Assembly (NCBI GenBank): GCA_013213875.1
Contig: JABSSV010000361.1
Coordinates: 1 to 14,050 of the forward strand
Source of the DNA: Lysobacterales bacterium
GTDB lineage: Bacteria; Pseudomonadota; Gammaproteobacteria; Xanthomonadales; SZUA-36
Reading direction: 5' to 3'
DNA length: 14,050 bases
Shown here one piece after another: positions 1 to 7,441 of this stretch (position 1 is its first letter; each line of letters opens with the position of its first letter). The translations under genes and the position numbers were made by a program. The notes beneath the pieces are model-generated. The model did no database searches. It saw only the letters and a program-made list of their open reading frames with translations, and was not told the DNA's origin.

Positions 1-1305
1 CTGGTCGGGACAGGAGCCTTTGGATTTAAAATGATTGACCACCACCAGAAATCGCTCACCGCTGGCCCGATGCTCGAATAGCTGCGCCACCGGCAGTCGA
101 TTCAACAGATCAAAGGCGGCGGCATCCGGGCTCTGCGGTGCACCGACGGTCTTGAGCAGGTCGGTCCGGTAAAACAGACCAACGGCGATCTGGTCGCTGC
201 CCAGCTTTGCGTTACGCGGTGCTGCTATGGCCCAGTCGGCCCCGGTGCCAGCGTTCAGATCAGCGCGGAGGTCGCTGGCCGCGCTGTGCTTTTCGTTGCC
301 GTCATTTTCCAGTTCCATGACCGCCAGCAAGCCGGGCTGCAAGGCGCCCATAAGCCCTTTCACCTGCGCCCGCTGTTGTTTGAATTCCGCGCTGGTTTCG
401 GCTCCGCGAGGCGTAGGAAAACCCTGCCCGCGACCGTTGCCGTTGAAATAGTTTTCCAGGTTAAAGGCCACAATGCGCAAGCTATCCGGCGCCGCGGCGG
501 CGATTTCCGGGACGGCGACGGGCAGTATGCGAACCGGCTCTTCCAGCAGCAAACGGGCGTTGTAGCCATCATGACCGAGCACGGCCACCTCCGGTAGCCA
601 CTGACTGCCCATGGCAAAGTGCGTCTTGTCGCCGGGGGCGAGGCGCACCCGTTGCTGCGCGTCGCGGTTCTCCCGTTCCTGACGGCGGGCAGCCTTACCG
701 GGCCGGGCGACCTCCGTAGGTGCCGGCAGCATGCCACCGATGGCGACCGTAAAATCCCCACGCCGCAGGTGATAGACATCGGTGACGAACAGGTCGCCGC
801 TGAAATCGACCCGCATGTTTTCCAGGGCTTCGCGCTCGCGGGCGTCCAGTGGCAGTGTTACCGTGGTGACCGGGCGGGCCTGTGGCTCGCCACAGCGGGC
901 AAGATCACTGATGTTGCGAAGCGCTGTCTGCGTATCCCGGCGCCTGCCGAGCTCCTCAACACGACCGTTGAGCGTCAGCTGCTGGCCTTCCCGCAGGTGA
1001 GCCGGTAGTTTTGGCTCGTGGATAAAAAGGGCCTCGGAAGTGCGCGGGTCGTCATCGGATTCCAGTGACTCCAGATACAGCCCGTGGTCGTTGATGGCCG
1101 TGATCACACCCTGCACGGATACGCGCTCGCCCTGAAAGGGTGAGCGCCAGTCGGTACCCTGAATTTGACCGATAGCTGTAAAGTCACCCTCACAGGAGCC
1201 GCTGCCGAAAGTGGAGGGCAGATCACCGCTGCAGCCGGTGATCAGACCCAGCGCGAGTAGCTGGGTCAGAGCTCCAAAGCGCCCCCTGACAGGTGCCGGG
1301 ATCAC
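1..1305 (-). CDS. ExeM/NucH-type endonuclease/exonuclease/phosphatase lipoprotein (partial, 3' end outside window)
   Basis: This frame stays open for 435 codons from a GTG at 1305 to the window edge, so the C-terminus is missing. Residues 1-25 read as a lipoprotein signal with lipobox ITGC and lipidation at Cys25, so the enzyme is probably anchored outside the inner membrane. Residues about 43-135 resemble the OB-fold region of ExeM-like extracellular nucleases (FTAIGQIQG, VSVQGVITAI). From about 275 the endonuclease/exonuclease/phosphatase fold begins: FNLENYF with Asn282, VMELEND with Glu331, SDQIAVGLFYR, and VNHFKSKGS with His425, which are the expected metal and catalytic motifs. Known ExeM/NucH/Xds-like members degrade extracellular DNA for nutrient use or biofilm remodelling; nuclease activity here is inferred from family. 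The GTG overlaps the stop codon of the upstream cytochrome gene as GTGA, which supports this start and suggests translational coupling. The family is clear, but the exact substrate is not. Confidence 0.88.
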   Translation of the reverse strand, partial: MIPAPVRGRFGALTQLLALGLITGCSGDLPSTFGSGSCEGDFTAIGQIQGTDWRSPFQGERVSVQGVITAINDHGLYLESLESDDDPRTSEALFIHEPKLPAHLREGQQLTLNGRVEELGRRRDTQTALRNISDLARCGEPQARPVTTVTLPLDAREREALENMRVDFSGDLFVTDVYHLRRGDFTVAIGGMLPAPTEVARPGKAARRQERENRDAQQRVRLAPGDKTHFAMGSQWLPEVAVLGHDGYNARLLLEEPVRILPVAVPEIAAAAPDSLRIVAFNLENYFNGNGRGQGFPTPRGAETSAEFKQQRAQVKGLMGALQPGLLAVMELENDGNEKHSAASDLRADLNAGTGADWAIAAPRNAKLGSDQIAVGLFYRTDLLKTVGAPQSPDAAAFDLLNRLPVAQLFEHRASGERFLVVVNHFKSKGSCPDQ

Positions 1306-1775
1306 TGGCCGAGCATGTGCTCCACAGCGGCCGTAACTTCCGCATCGGAGAGATCCATGCGTCCGCCTTTAGCGGGCATGGCGTTGATGCCGTTAATGGC
1401 ATTGGCCGCCAGTTGCTCCAGCCCTTTCATGGCCCGTTCGGCCCACAAATCCGTGCCGGGTACCGGGGCGCCTGCGGCGCCGGTCATGTGACAGGCCTGG
1501 CATACCTGTGCGTACACCGCACCGCCATCGATATCGGCCGGGTCAACCGGTTCTACCGGTGCTGCGGCGGCCAGGTCGGCGGCGGACAGCTCCGTGCGCA
1601 CGGCGCCCACGGGAAGGGTGCGCTTGTCAGCCAGTGTCAGACGACTGGGGTTTGCATTCGGGTCAACGCCGCCGGTGGTGTTCACGGCGATCACGATGAT
1701 GACCACGGTGATGGCTACCAGCACGGCTATCACCATGCTGAAACGTTTTAGAAAAATGGTATCGCTGTCGCCCAT
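1302..1775 (-). CDS. Membrane-anchored cytochrome c5-like monohaem c-type cytochrome
   Basis: A 157-residue protein with one N-terminal hydrophobic segment (about 12-31), a proline/alanine-rich linker (about 55-82), and a small class I cytochrome domain. The haem site is CQACH at Cys92-Cys95-His96. The likely distal ligand is Met133 in the motif INAMPAKGG, which is typical of cytochrome c5. The domain should lie in the periplasm, tethered to the inner membrane, and carry electrons between respiratory complexes; its partner cannot be told from sequence. The ATG is preceded by GAGG at a 6-base spacing. A perfect TATAAT lies upstream at 1842-1847 on the same strand. The stop codon overlaps the GTG start of the nuclease gene, so the two are likely one transcript. 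The family assignment is firm, the physiological role open. Confidence 0.92.
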   Translation of the reverse strand: MGDSDTIFLKRFSMVIAVLVAITVVIIVIAVNTTGGVDPNANPSRLTLADKRTLPVGAVRTELSAADLAAAAPVEPVDPADIDGGAVYAQVCQACHMTGAAGAPVPGTDLWAERAMKGLEQLAANAINGINAMPAKGGRMDLSDAEVTAAVEHMLGQ

Positions 1776-1841
1776 CTGTGGCCTCGAAAAACTGGATTTA
1801 TCGGTGTCGGATCATTGCTTGGCGACCCTGACAAGCGGCGT

Positions 1842-1847
1842 ATTATA
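1842..1847 (-). promoter_or_regulatory. Candidate -10 box for the cytochrome/nuclease operon
   Basis: The minus strand reads a perfect TATAAT here, placing a start site near 1835 and a leader of about 60 bases before the cytochrome ATG. No good -35 hexamer is seen at 16-18 bases upstream (TTTCTG at 17), so the call rests on the -10 box and its position. Confidence 0.45.
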
Positions 1848-1881
1848 GCCATTCACGGCCGCCACAGAAAGCGGTGCTGCG

Positions 1882-1910
1882 TTGTTTTGCCATGCGTAAG
1901 ACCGTACACT
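1882..1910 (+). promoter_or_regulatory. Candidate sigma-70 promoter of the tRNA-Arg gene
   Basis: TTGTTT (1882-1887) and TACACT (1905-1910) are separated by 17 bases and followed by a GC-rich stretch (ACGCACCCCGCC), as is common for stable-RNA promoters. Transcription would begin near 1917, about 38 bases before the mature tRNA. The hexamers are imperfect, so this is a suggestion only. Confidence 0.35.
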
Positions 1911-1954
1911 ACGCACCCCGCCGGCCTGCATGCCGGTGGTGCCAGTTTTTATCG

Positions 1955-2031
1955 GCGCCCGTAGCTCAGCTGGATAGAGTACTGCCCTCCGAAGGCAGGG
2001 GTCAGAGGTTCGAATCCTCTCGGGCGCGCCA
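1955..2031 (+). tRNA. tRNA-Arg, anticodon CCG
   Basis: A full 77-base cloverleaf with encoded CCA. Acceptor strands GCGCCCG (1955-1961) and CGGGCGC (2021-2027) pair perfectly, followed by discriminator G2028 and CCA (2029-2031). The anticodon stem is CTGCC/GGCAG (1982-1986 with 1994-1998) around the loop CTCCGAA, so the anticodon at 1989-1991 is CCG and reads the arginine codon CGG. The T arm is AGAGG-TTCGAAT-CCTCT (2004-2020). A terminator follows within 13 bases, so it looks like a single-tRNA transcript. Confidence 0.97.
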
Positions 2032-2036
2032 AATGC

Positions 2037-2064
2037 AAAAAAACCCGCTGCGGCGGGTTTTTTT
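2037..2064. terminator. Bidirectional intrinsic terminator between tRNA-Arg and the DUF454 gene
   Basis: Stem CCCGC (2044-2048) / GCGGG (2053-2057) with loop TGCG is flanked by seven A on the left and seven T on the right (2058-2064), so the A and T runs extend the stem. It can end the plus-strand tRNA transcript and, read in reverse, the minus-strand DUF454 gene whose stop is at 2075. Confidence 0.88.
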
Positions 2065-2074
2065 ATGGCGCAGA

Positions 2075-2437
2075 TCAGGCGGGAGGTTCCGGCCGACTGA
2101 GCACAAAAGCTGCACAAAGCGTCAGCACCACCGCCTGCGTCAGCAGCAGCCAGCCCGGCAGTTCCAGTAACAGCCATCCGGCCAGCAGTACGGCCGCCAT
2201 GGAGCTCACGCTGAGCAGTTTCGTGCCGCGACCAATGGCGCCATGATCGCGCCAGTTGCTGATCATGGGTCCGAAAAGGGGGTGTTGTAGCAGCCACTGG
2301 TGGAGTCGCTCGGAGGAGCGTGCGAAGCAAAAAGCGGCCAGCAGCACAAAGGGAGTCGTCGGCAACAGGGGCAGGGCAATGCCGATAATGCCCAGCCCCA
2401 ACGCCAGAAATCCCAAACCGATCCAGGCCAGTTTCAT
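2075..2437 (-). CDS. DUF454 (YbaN-family) small inner-membrane protein
   Basis: A 120-residue hydrophobic protein matching the DUF454/YbaN pattern: an N-terminal membrane segment (about 5-25) running into LPLLPTTPF, then an aromatic-rich stretch ending in a WRDHGAIGRG-like motif (about 62-71), and two closely spaced C-terminal membrane segments (about 73-115). The family is widespread in proteobacteria and has no established biochemical function that I can name. The ATG start fits the usual beginning of the family, although the Shine-Dalgarno sequence is weak. The gene converges on the tRNA and shares its terminator. Upstream on the same strand lies a small reading frame (2569-2703), separated by two GC-rich inverted repeats, so joint transcription is uncertain. 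Confidence 0.9.
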   Translation of the reverse strand: MKLAWIGLGFLALGLGIIGIALPLLPTTPFVLLAAFCFARSSERLHQWLLQHPLFGPMISNWRDHGAIGRGTKLLSVSSMAAVLLAGWLLLELPGWLLLTQAVVLTLCAAFVLSRPEPPA

Positions 2438-2502
2438 TGCTGACTCGCGCTCAAAAAAACCATGATACGGCTTGGGCGCCTGAAATACTGCTGGTAGACA
2501 GA

Positions 2503-2542
2503 CACCGCAGGCCGGGCTGCTCTGGCAAGTCAGCCTGCGGTG
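2503..2542. repeat. 10-base perfect inverted repeat in the intergenic region
   Basis: CACCGCAGGC (2503-2512) is the exact reverse complement of GCCTGCGGTG (2533-2542), with 20 bases between. No T run follows on either strand, so it is not a textbook terminator. It may fold in the leader of the DUF454 transcript. Confidence 0.5.
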
Positions 2543-2544
2543 CG

Positions 2545-2563
2545 GGCCGGCAGCGGGCCGGCC
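2545..2563. repeat. GC-rich hairpin just after the small reading frame
   Basis: GGCCGGC (2545-2551) and GCCGGCC (2557-2563) form a perfect 7-base stem with a 5-base loop, 5 bases past the stop of the 44-codon frame on the minus strand. The same bases contain a direct repeat of GCGGGCCGG (2542-2550, 2553-2561). It lacks a T tract; it could stabilise a 3' end or act as a weak terminator. Confidence 0.45.
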
Positions 2564-2568
2564 TGTGA

Positions 2569-2703
2569 TTATCCGGTTCCGGCGCCCTCGACAAAGGACG
2601 GCTTTTGCGGTTGCGCTTCGGTTTGCGCGTTGGCTTCCTGAGGCGCTTGCTCTTCGGCCGGAGGGGTGGTTACGGGTTCGTCGCTATGGGTTTCCTGGGG
2701 CAT
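2569..2703 (-). CDS. Small Pro/Gln/Glu-rich hypothetical protein, 44 residues
   Basis: An ATG at 2703 opens 44 codons ending in TAA at 2569-2571. It is preceded by AAAGGAGA about 7 bases upstream, the best Shine-Dalgarno match on this side of the window. The product (MPQETHSDEPVTTPPAEEQ at the start, KPSFVEGAGTG at the end) is acidic, rich in Pro, Gln, Glu, Ala and Thr, has no hydrophobic segment and no cysteine, and is probably disordered. I do not recognise a family. It stands alone, with the efflux operon terminator upstream and a hairpin just after its stop. The ribosome site and the clean isolated context argue that it is real; the low-complexity composition and short length argue for caution. 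Confidence 0.55.
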   Translation of the reverse strand: MPQETHSDEPVTTPPAEEQAPQEANAQTEAQPQKPSFVEGAGTG

Positions 2704-2769
2704 TTTGCGTCTCCTTTTCTCTACCTATAACTACGTAAAGCAACGCAAAAGGTTGGTCATCGGCCAGAG

Positions 2770-2810
2770 AAAAAACAAAGGCCAGCGCGTGCGGCCAAGC
2801 CTTTGGCCGC
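2770..2810 (-). terminator. Intrinsic terminator of the RND efflux operon
   Basis: Reading the minus strand after the channel gene stop (2821), two overlapping hairpins are possible: GCGGCCAA/TTGGCCGC with a 4-base loop (2791-2810), and CAAAGGC/GCCTTTG (2776-2782 with 2799-2805), the latter running straight into six T (2775-2770). The second is a standard rho-independent arrangement, and the first is an alternative fold of the same bases. Confidence 0.7.
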
Positions 2811-2820
2811 TGCTGGCAGG

Positions 2821-4290
2821 TTACGGCGGCGTGTCCAGCGGGTCTCGTGCGGCTTCCGGCAGCACAGCGTTGAGATAGGAGCCGGCTTCCTCTACCGCTT
2901 CCGGTGATGGCCAGCCACCACCCAGAGCCTTGTACAGGTCAATGAGGGCGACCAGTTGCTGGCGCAGTGTCACTGAGGCCAGCAGTTCAGCGCGGAACAA
3001 GGAACGCTCAGATTCCAGCACTTCCAGATAGCTGGTAACGCCCCCGTCGTAGCGGGCCCGGGACAGCGCGGCGGCACTGCGAGCGGCAGTCTTCTGCATT
3101 TGCCGGGCTTCCGCTTCCAGTCGGTAGGTGCGCAGTTCGATCAGCGCGTCTTCCACTTCCCGAAAGGCGAGCAGCACGGTTTTTTCGTAGCTGGCGATGG
3201 CCTGCTGCGTGCGCGCTTCTTCCACCGCCACCCGTGAGCGGCTGCGACCGGCATCGAAGATCGGACCCAGCAGGGAGCCGCTTACGCTCCAGGCCTCATT
3301 GTCGCTGGAGATAAAGTCACTCAGATCGTCGCTGACTAGCCCCAGCGTTCCGGTCAGGCTTAGCGTCGGAAAACGCAGCGCCTTGGCCACGCCGATCTGC
3401 GCGGTTTGTGCTGCCAGTGAGGCTTCCGCGCGGCGGATATCCGGGCGTCGCTCCAGCAACTCCGAAGGCAGTCCGATCGGCACGATCGGCACGCTTAGCT
3501 GCTCCAGGCTGGGCGCATCCACACGCTCAATGGTGCCTGGATTTTGGCCCAGGAGCACGCTCAGGAAGTTTTCAGCCTGGCCCTGCTCGCGTTCCAGCGA
3601 GGCGAGTTCGGCTTGTGCATCGGCGAGCTCGATCTCGGCTTGGTTCACATCCAGCAGGGCCACTGTGCCCTGGTCATAGCGCGCCTTAATGATCTCCAAA
3701 GAGCCCACACGCGTGTCGCGCGTGCGCAGGGCCACATCAATTCGGTTATCCAGATCCAGCAGAAACAGATAGCCGGTGGCCACGTCAGCAACCAGTTGCG
3801 AAGTAATGACGTTGCGCGCCTCCTGACTGGCCAGCAGGGCCGCTCGCGCCGATTCGTTGCTGCGTCGGACCCGGCCCCAGAGATCCAGCTCGTAGCTGAG
3901 GTTGCCCGCCAGGATGTACTGCTCCTGAATGCTGCCGGTGGTGCCGAGCCCGTTGATCAGCGTGCCGCGGCTGGCGCCAGCCTGGCCATTGATGGTGGGG
4001 TAGTAATCCGCCCGCACGAAGCCGAGTTGCGCGCGCGCTTCTTCCAGTCGCGCCATGGCGATGGCCATGTCCTTGTTGTAGCGCAGGGCCGTTTCGATCA
4101 ACTGTTCCAGCCGGCTGTCGTTGAAGACCGTCCACCAGCTGTCATAGGCAAAGGATTCGCCGGCCAGTACCGAGTTGACATAGTCATCGGGAACCGCCAG
4201 CTCCGGTCGTTCATAGTCCGGACCCAGCATGCAGGCACCCAGCAGCAGACTGCTGCCCATCAGGGCGGCGCGGTGGGCCAGACGCTTCAT
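2821..4290 (-). CDS. RND efflux outer-membrane channel lipoprotein (OprM/NodT family)
   Basis: A 489-residue TolC-like channel. Residues 1-20 form a lipoprotein signal with lipobox LGAC and lipidation at Cys20. Two outer-membrane efflux repeats follow, about 60-250 and 275-470. Typical family motifs are visible: YELDLWGR (133-140), YDQGTVALLDVNQAE in the first repeat, ERRPDIR (280-286), FPTLSLTGTLG (307-317), and a second YDGGVTSYLEVLESER segment. It would trimerise in the outer membrane and provide the exit duct for the pump encoded just upstream. Its ATG overlaps the pump stop codon as ATGA, so translation is probably coupled. Length is usual for the NodT/OprM type. It is last in the operon and is followed by a terminator. 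Confidence 0.96.
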   Translation of the reverse strand: MKRLAHRAALMGSSLLLGACMLGPDYERPELAVPDDYVNSVLAGESFAYDSWWTVFNDSRLEQLIETALRYNKDMAIAMARLEEARAQLGFVRADYYPTINGQAGASRGTLINGLGTTGSIQEQYILAGNLSYELDLWGRVRRSNESARAALLASQEARNVITSQLVADVATGYLFLLDLDNRIDVALRTRDTRVGSLEIIKARYDQGTVALLDVNQAEIELADAQAELASLEREQGQAENFLSVLLGQNPGTIERVDAPSLEQLSVPIVPIGLPSELLERRPDIRRAEASLAAQTAQIGVAKALRFPTLSLTGTLGLVSDDLSDFISSDNEAWSVSGSLLGPIFDAGRSRSRVAVEEARTQQAIASYEKTVLLAFREVEDALIELRTYRLEAEARQMQKTAARSAAALSRARYDGGVTSYLEVLESERSLFRAELLASVTLRQQLVALIDLYKALGGGWPSPEAVEEAGSYLNAVLPEAARDPLDTPP

Positions 4291-7200
4291 GAGACCCGCT
4301 CCCCGGTGGCTTCCTTCGAGCGCCCGGCGAGTTTTTCTACCAGCACGTAGAGTGCCGGTACCACCAGTACGCCGATCAGTGTCGCAGCCAACATGCCGGA
4401 AAATACGGTCATGCCCATGACCTTGCGCGCTTCAGCACCGGCGCCGGTAGCGATCAGCAGCGGCAGCACGCCGAGAATGAAGCTGAACGCGGTCATGAGG
4501 ATGGGGCGGAAGCGCTCACGGGCGGCCTCCATAGCAGCCGCCAGCGTATCCATGCCTTCTTCTTTTTTAATCTTCGCGAATTCCACGATCAGAATGGCAT
4601 TTTTGGCCGCCATACCAATCAACATGACCAGTCCGATCTGGGCAAAGACATTGTTTTGGTAGCCGGGTAGAAACTGACCGGCGACGAACAGGCCGAGCAT
4701 GGCACCAAAGATGGCGATCGGTGTACCGAGCAGCACGCCCATGGGCAGGGACCAGCTTTCATACTGCGCGGCCAGAATCAGAAATACGAAGAGCAGAGCG
4801 AGGATAAAGACCTGCGCGCCGGACCCGGCGGCAGCCCGTTCCTGGTAGCTCATGGCGTTCCAGGCATAGCTCATATCATTGGGCAGAACTTCGGCGGCCA
4901 CCTCTTCCAGCGCGTCCAGCGCCTGGGCTGAACTGTAGCCCTGCGCGGGTCCGCCGGTCAGTTCTGCCGAGCGCGCCAGGTTAAAGCGGTTGGTGTACTC
5001 GGGCCCGTAGGTGGGCTCAGTGCTGACCACGGTGGACAGCGGAATGGTCTCGCCATTGGCGGTCCGTACATAGAAATAGCGAATGTCGCTGGCCTCATCG
5101 CGATATTCCGGTTCCGCCTGCACATAGACCTTGTAGAGGCGCCCAAAGCGGTTGAAGTCGTTCACATAGGCGCCACCCAGAAAGGCGCTCAGGGCGGTGT
5201 TGACGTCGGAGGGGGCGGCACCGAGTTTAAGCACCGAGGCCTGATCAACAGCGGCAAAGATCTGCGGCACATTGGCCCGATAGGTGGAAATGACGTTACC
5301 GATTTCCGGACGTTCCTTGGCCGCCTGCATGAATTTCTGCGTTTGTTCGGCCAGATACTGGGGCGTATTGCCGCCGCGATCCTGCAGCATCATGCTGAAG
5401 CCCGAACCGGTGCCAAGCCCCGGAATGGCCGGCGGCCCAAAGGCGAAGGTGATGCCCTGAGGTACCTCCATGGCGAAGCGTACATTGGCCTGGTAAATCA
5501 GGCGTTTCACATGCAGCTGCAGGCCGCGCTCGGACCAGTCTTTGAGCGAAACAAACAGGAAGGCATTGTTCGGTGCCAGCGCTGAGGTGAGCAGGCTGTA
5601 GCCCGCTACCGCGGTGACCGACTCGACGCCGGGCATGTCGCGCAGGATACCCTCTACCTTGGCCATGGCCTGATCCGTGCGCTCCAGCGAAGCCGCATCC
5701 GGTAGCTGCATATTGACGAGGAAGTAGCCTTGGTCTTCTTCCGGCACAAAGCCGGCTGGGACCGCCTTGAACAGGCCACCCATGAGCAGGGTGACGATGG
5801 CCAGTGTGCCAATGCTCAGGATCAGTTTGCGCGTAAACAGGCCGGCCACGCTCAGATAGCCGCCGGTCGCGCGTTTGAATACCCGGTTAAAACCGTTGTA
5901 GAACGGCGTTAGCACGCTCTTCTTACGCTCCTGCGGCGGTCGCAGCAGCATGGCACTGAGCGCCGGGCTGAGTGTCAGTGCGTTGAGCGAGGAGATGGCG
6001 ACCGAGATGGCAATGGTGATAGCAAACTGCTGGTAGAGCCGCCCCGTGATGCCGCCCATGGCCGCCACGGGAACAAAGACCGCAATCAGGGACAGGGAGG
6101 TGGCTACGATGGGGCCGGAGACCTCCTTCATGGCAGCGATTGTTGCCGCTTTCGGGTCCAGGCCTTCCTCTTCCATCTTGGCGGTCACCGCCTCCACTAC
6201 CACGATCGCGTCATCCACCACGATGCCGATGGCCAGTACCAGGCCCAGCAGGGAGAGCGTATTGATGGAAAAGCCGAGTAAGGGGAAAACCGCAAAGGTG
6301 CCGATCAGCGATACGGGCACGGCCAGGGAGGGAATAATGGTGGCGCGCACGTTCTGCAGAAAGATAAAGACCACCAGAATCACCAGCGCGATGGCCTGAA
6401 ACAGCGTCGTGACAATCTCGTTGATGCCTTCCTCAATCGCCAGCGTGGTGTCCAGTGAGGTGAGGTAGTCCATGTCGCTGGGGAATTCCTGCGACATGCG
6501 CAGCATGGCCTCCTGTACATGCTTCGCGACCTGCAGGCCATTGGCACCGGGCAGCTGATAGATGGCTAGCACCGCTGTCGGGGTCTCGTTCAGACGCGTG
6601 ACCGCATCGTAGCTTTGCGTGCCCAGCTCCACGCGGGCCACATCCTTAACCCGTACCTGGGAGCCGTCAGCGTTGGCGCGCACGATCACATCGCCGAACT
6701 GCTCCGCCGTGCTGAGCCGGTCCTGAGTACGCACCTGATAGGTGAACTGGGTGCCGGGCAGGGCGGGTGGACCGCCGATTTTGCCAGCGGGCGCAACCAC
6801 ATTTTGCTGCTGAATGGCGCTGGTAATGTCCGGCACCGTGAGCCCCAGCTTGGCCAGCTGGTCCGGCTTGACCCAGATGCGCATGGCATAGTCACTTCCG
6901 CCCAGCACGCTCACGTCGCCGATGCCCTGGATACGGGCAATCTCATCCAGCACGTTGATGGTCAGGTAGTTACTCAGAAAGTTCTGATCATAGCTGCCGT
7001 CCGGCGAGTAGAGGGACACCAGCAGCAGGGGAAAGGACAGACGCTTTTTGACCGTGATTCCCAATCGTTTCACTTCTTCGGGAATGCTGGCCTGGGCTTC
7101 GGAAACGCGGTTCTGGACGAGCACGTTGGCCATGTCCAGGTCCGAGCCGACCTCAAAGGAAACGGACAGATTCAGGGAGCCGTCATTGGCATTGACGGAC

Positions 7201-7436
7201 TTCATGTACAGGGAGTTTTCAACGCCGTTGATCTTTTGCTCCAGCGGCGTGGCGACCGATTGCTCCACCACTTCCGCGTTGGCGCCCGTGTAGAAGGCGG
7301 TAACGCCTACTTCCGGTGGCGTGATTTCCGGATACTGGGCGATGGGCAGGGAGCTCATGGACACCAGCCCTACGATCACAATCAGGATCGCGATGACCAT
7401 TGCGACGATGGGACGGCGGATGAAAAACTGGGCCAT
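4287..7436 (-). CDS. RND multidrug efflux pump, HAE1 family (AcrB/MexB-like inner-membrane transporter)
   Basis: A 1049-residue proton-driven exporter of normal family length. It begins with the HAE1 signature MAQFFIRRPIVAMVIAI and LPIAQYPEI. The proton relay in membrane helix 4 is intact: GIVVDDAIVVVEAV carries Asp408-Asp409, and the partner lysine lies in GMAAKNAILIVEF near Lys945. Two large periplasmic loops follow helices 1 and 7 (roughly 35-340 and 560-870), as expected for porter and docking domains. The family captures amphiphilic compounds from the periplasm or membrane and passes them to the outer-membrane channel; the substrates here cannot be predicted. The gene lies 5 bases after the adaptor stop and overlaps the channel gene by 4 bases. 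No frameshift or missing key residue was seen. Confidence 0.97.
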   Translation of the reverse strand: MAQFFIRRPIVAMVIAILIVIVGLVSMSSLPIAQYPEITPPEVGVTAFYTGANAEVVEQSVATPLEQKINGVENSLYMKSVNANDGSLNLSVSFEVGSDLDMANVLVQNRVSEAQASIPEEVKRLGITVKKRLSFPLLLVSLYSPDGSYDQNFLSNYLTINVLDEIARIQGIGDVSVLGGSDYAMRIWVKPDQLAKLGLTVPDITSAIQQQNVVAPAGKIGGPPALPGTQFTYQVRTQDRLSTAEQFGDVIVRANADGSQVRVKDVARVELGTQSYDAVTRLNETPTAVLAIYQLPGANGLQVAKHVQEAMLRMSQEFPSDMDYLTSLDTTLAIEEGINEIVTTLFQAIALVILVVFIFLQNVRATIIPSLAVPVSLIGTFAVFPLLGFSINTLSLLGLVLAIGIVVDDAIVVVEAVTAKMEEEGLDPKAATIAAMKEVSGPIVATSLSLIAVFVPVAAMGGITGRLYQQFAITIAISVAISSLNALTLSPALSAMLLRPPQERKKSVLTPFYNGFNRVFKRATGGYLSVAGLFTRKLILSIGTLAIVTLLMGGLFKAVPAGFVPEEDQGYFLVNMQLPDAASLERTDQAMAKVEGILRDMPGVESVTAVAGYSLLTSALAPNNAFLFVSLKDWSERGLQLHVKRLIYQANVRFAMEVPQGITFAFGPPAIPGLGTGSGFSMMLQDRGGNTPQYLAEQTQKFMQAAKERPEIGNVISTYRANVPQIFAAVDQASVLKLGAAPSDVNTALSAFLGGAYVNDFNRFGRLYKVYVQAEPEYRDEASDIRYFYVRTANGETIPLSTVVSTEPTYGPEYTNRFNLARSAELTGGPAQGYSSAQALDALEEVAAEVLPNDMSYAWNAMSYQERAAAGSGAQVFILALLFVFLILAAQYESWSLPMGVLLGTPIAIFGAMLGLFVAGQFLPGYQNNVFAQIGLVMLIGMAAKNAILIVEFAKIKKEEGMDTLAAAMEAARERFRPILMTAFSFILGVLPLLIATGAGAEARKVMGMTVFSGMLAATLIGVLVVPALYVLVEKLAGRSKEATGERVS

Positions 7437-7441
7437 GGTGC

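Noticed and set aside
1874..2170. A 98-codon plus-strand frame with APVAQLDRVLPSEGRGQRFESSRA
   Set aside because: This is the sense-strand translation of the tRNA itself; it runs through the terminator and has no independent support.
1812..2330. A 172-codon minus-strand frame containing the string ERIRTSDPCLRRAVLYPAELRA-like peptide
   Set aside because: The peptide is simply the antisense translation of the tRNA-Arg gene and its flanks, a well-known source of false hypothetical proteins. It also overlaps the DUF454 gene and the terminator.
2704..2769. Promoter for the 44-codon frame (TATAGG near 2714-2730 on the minus strand)
   Set aside because: A TATA-like hexamer is present but there is no acceptable -35 at the right distance, so I do not claim a promoter.
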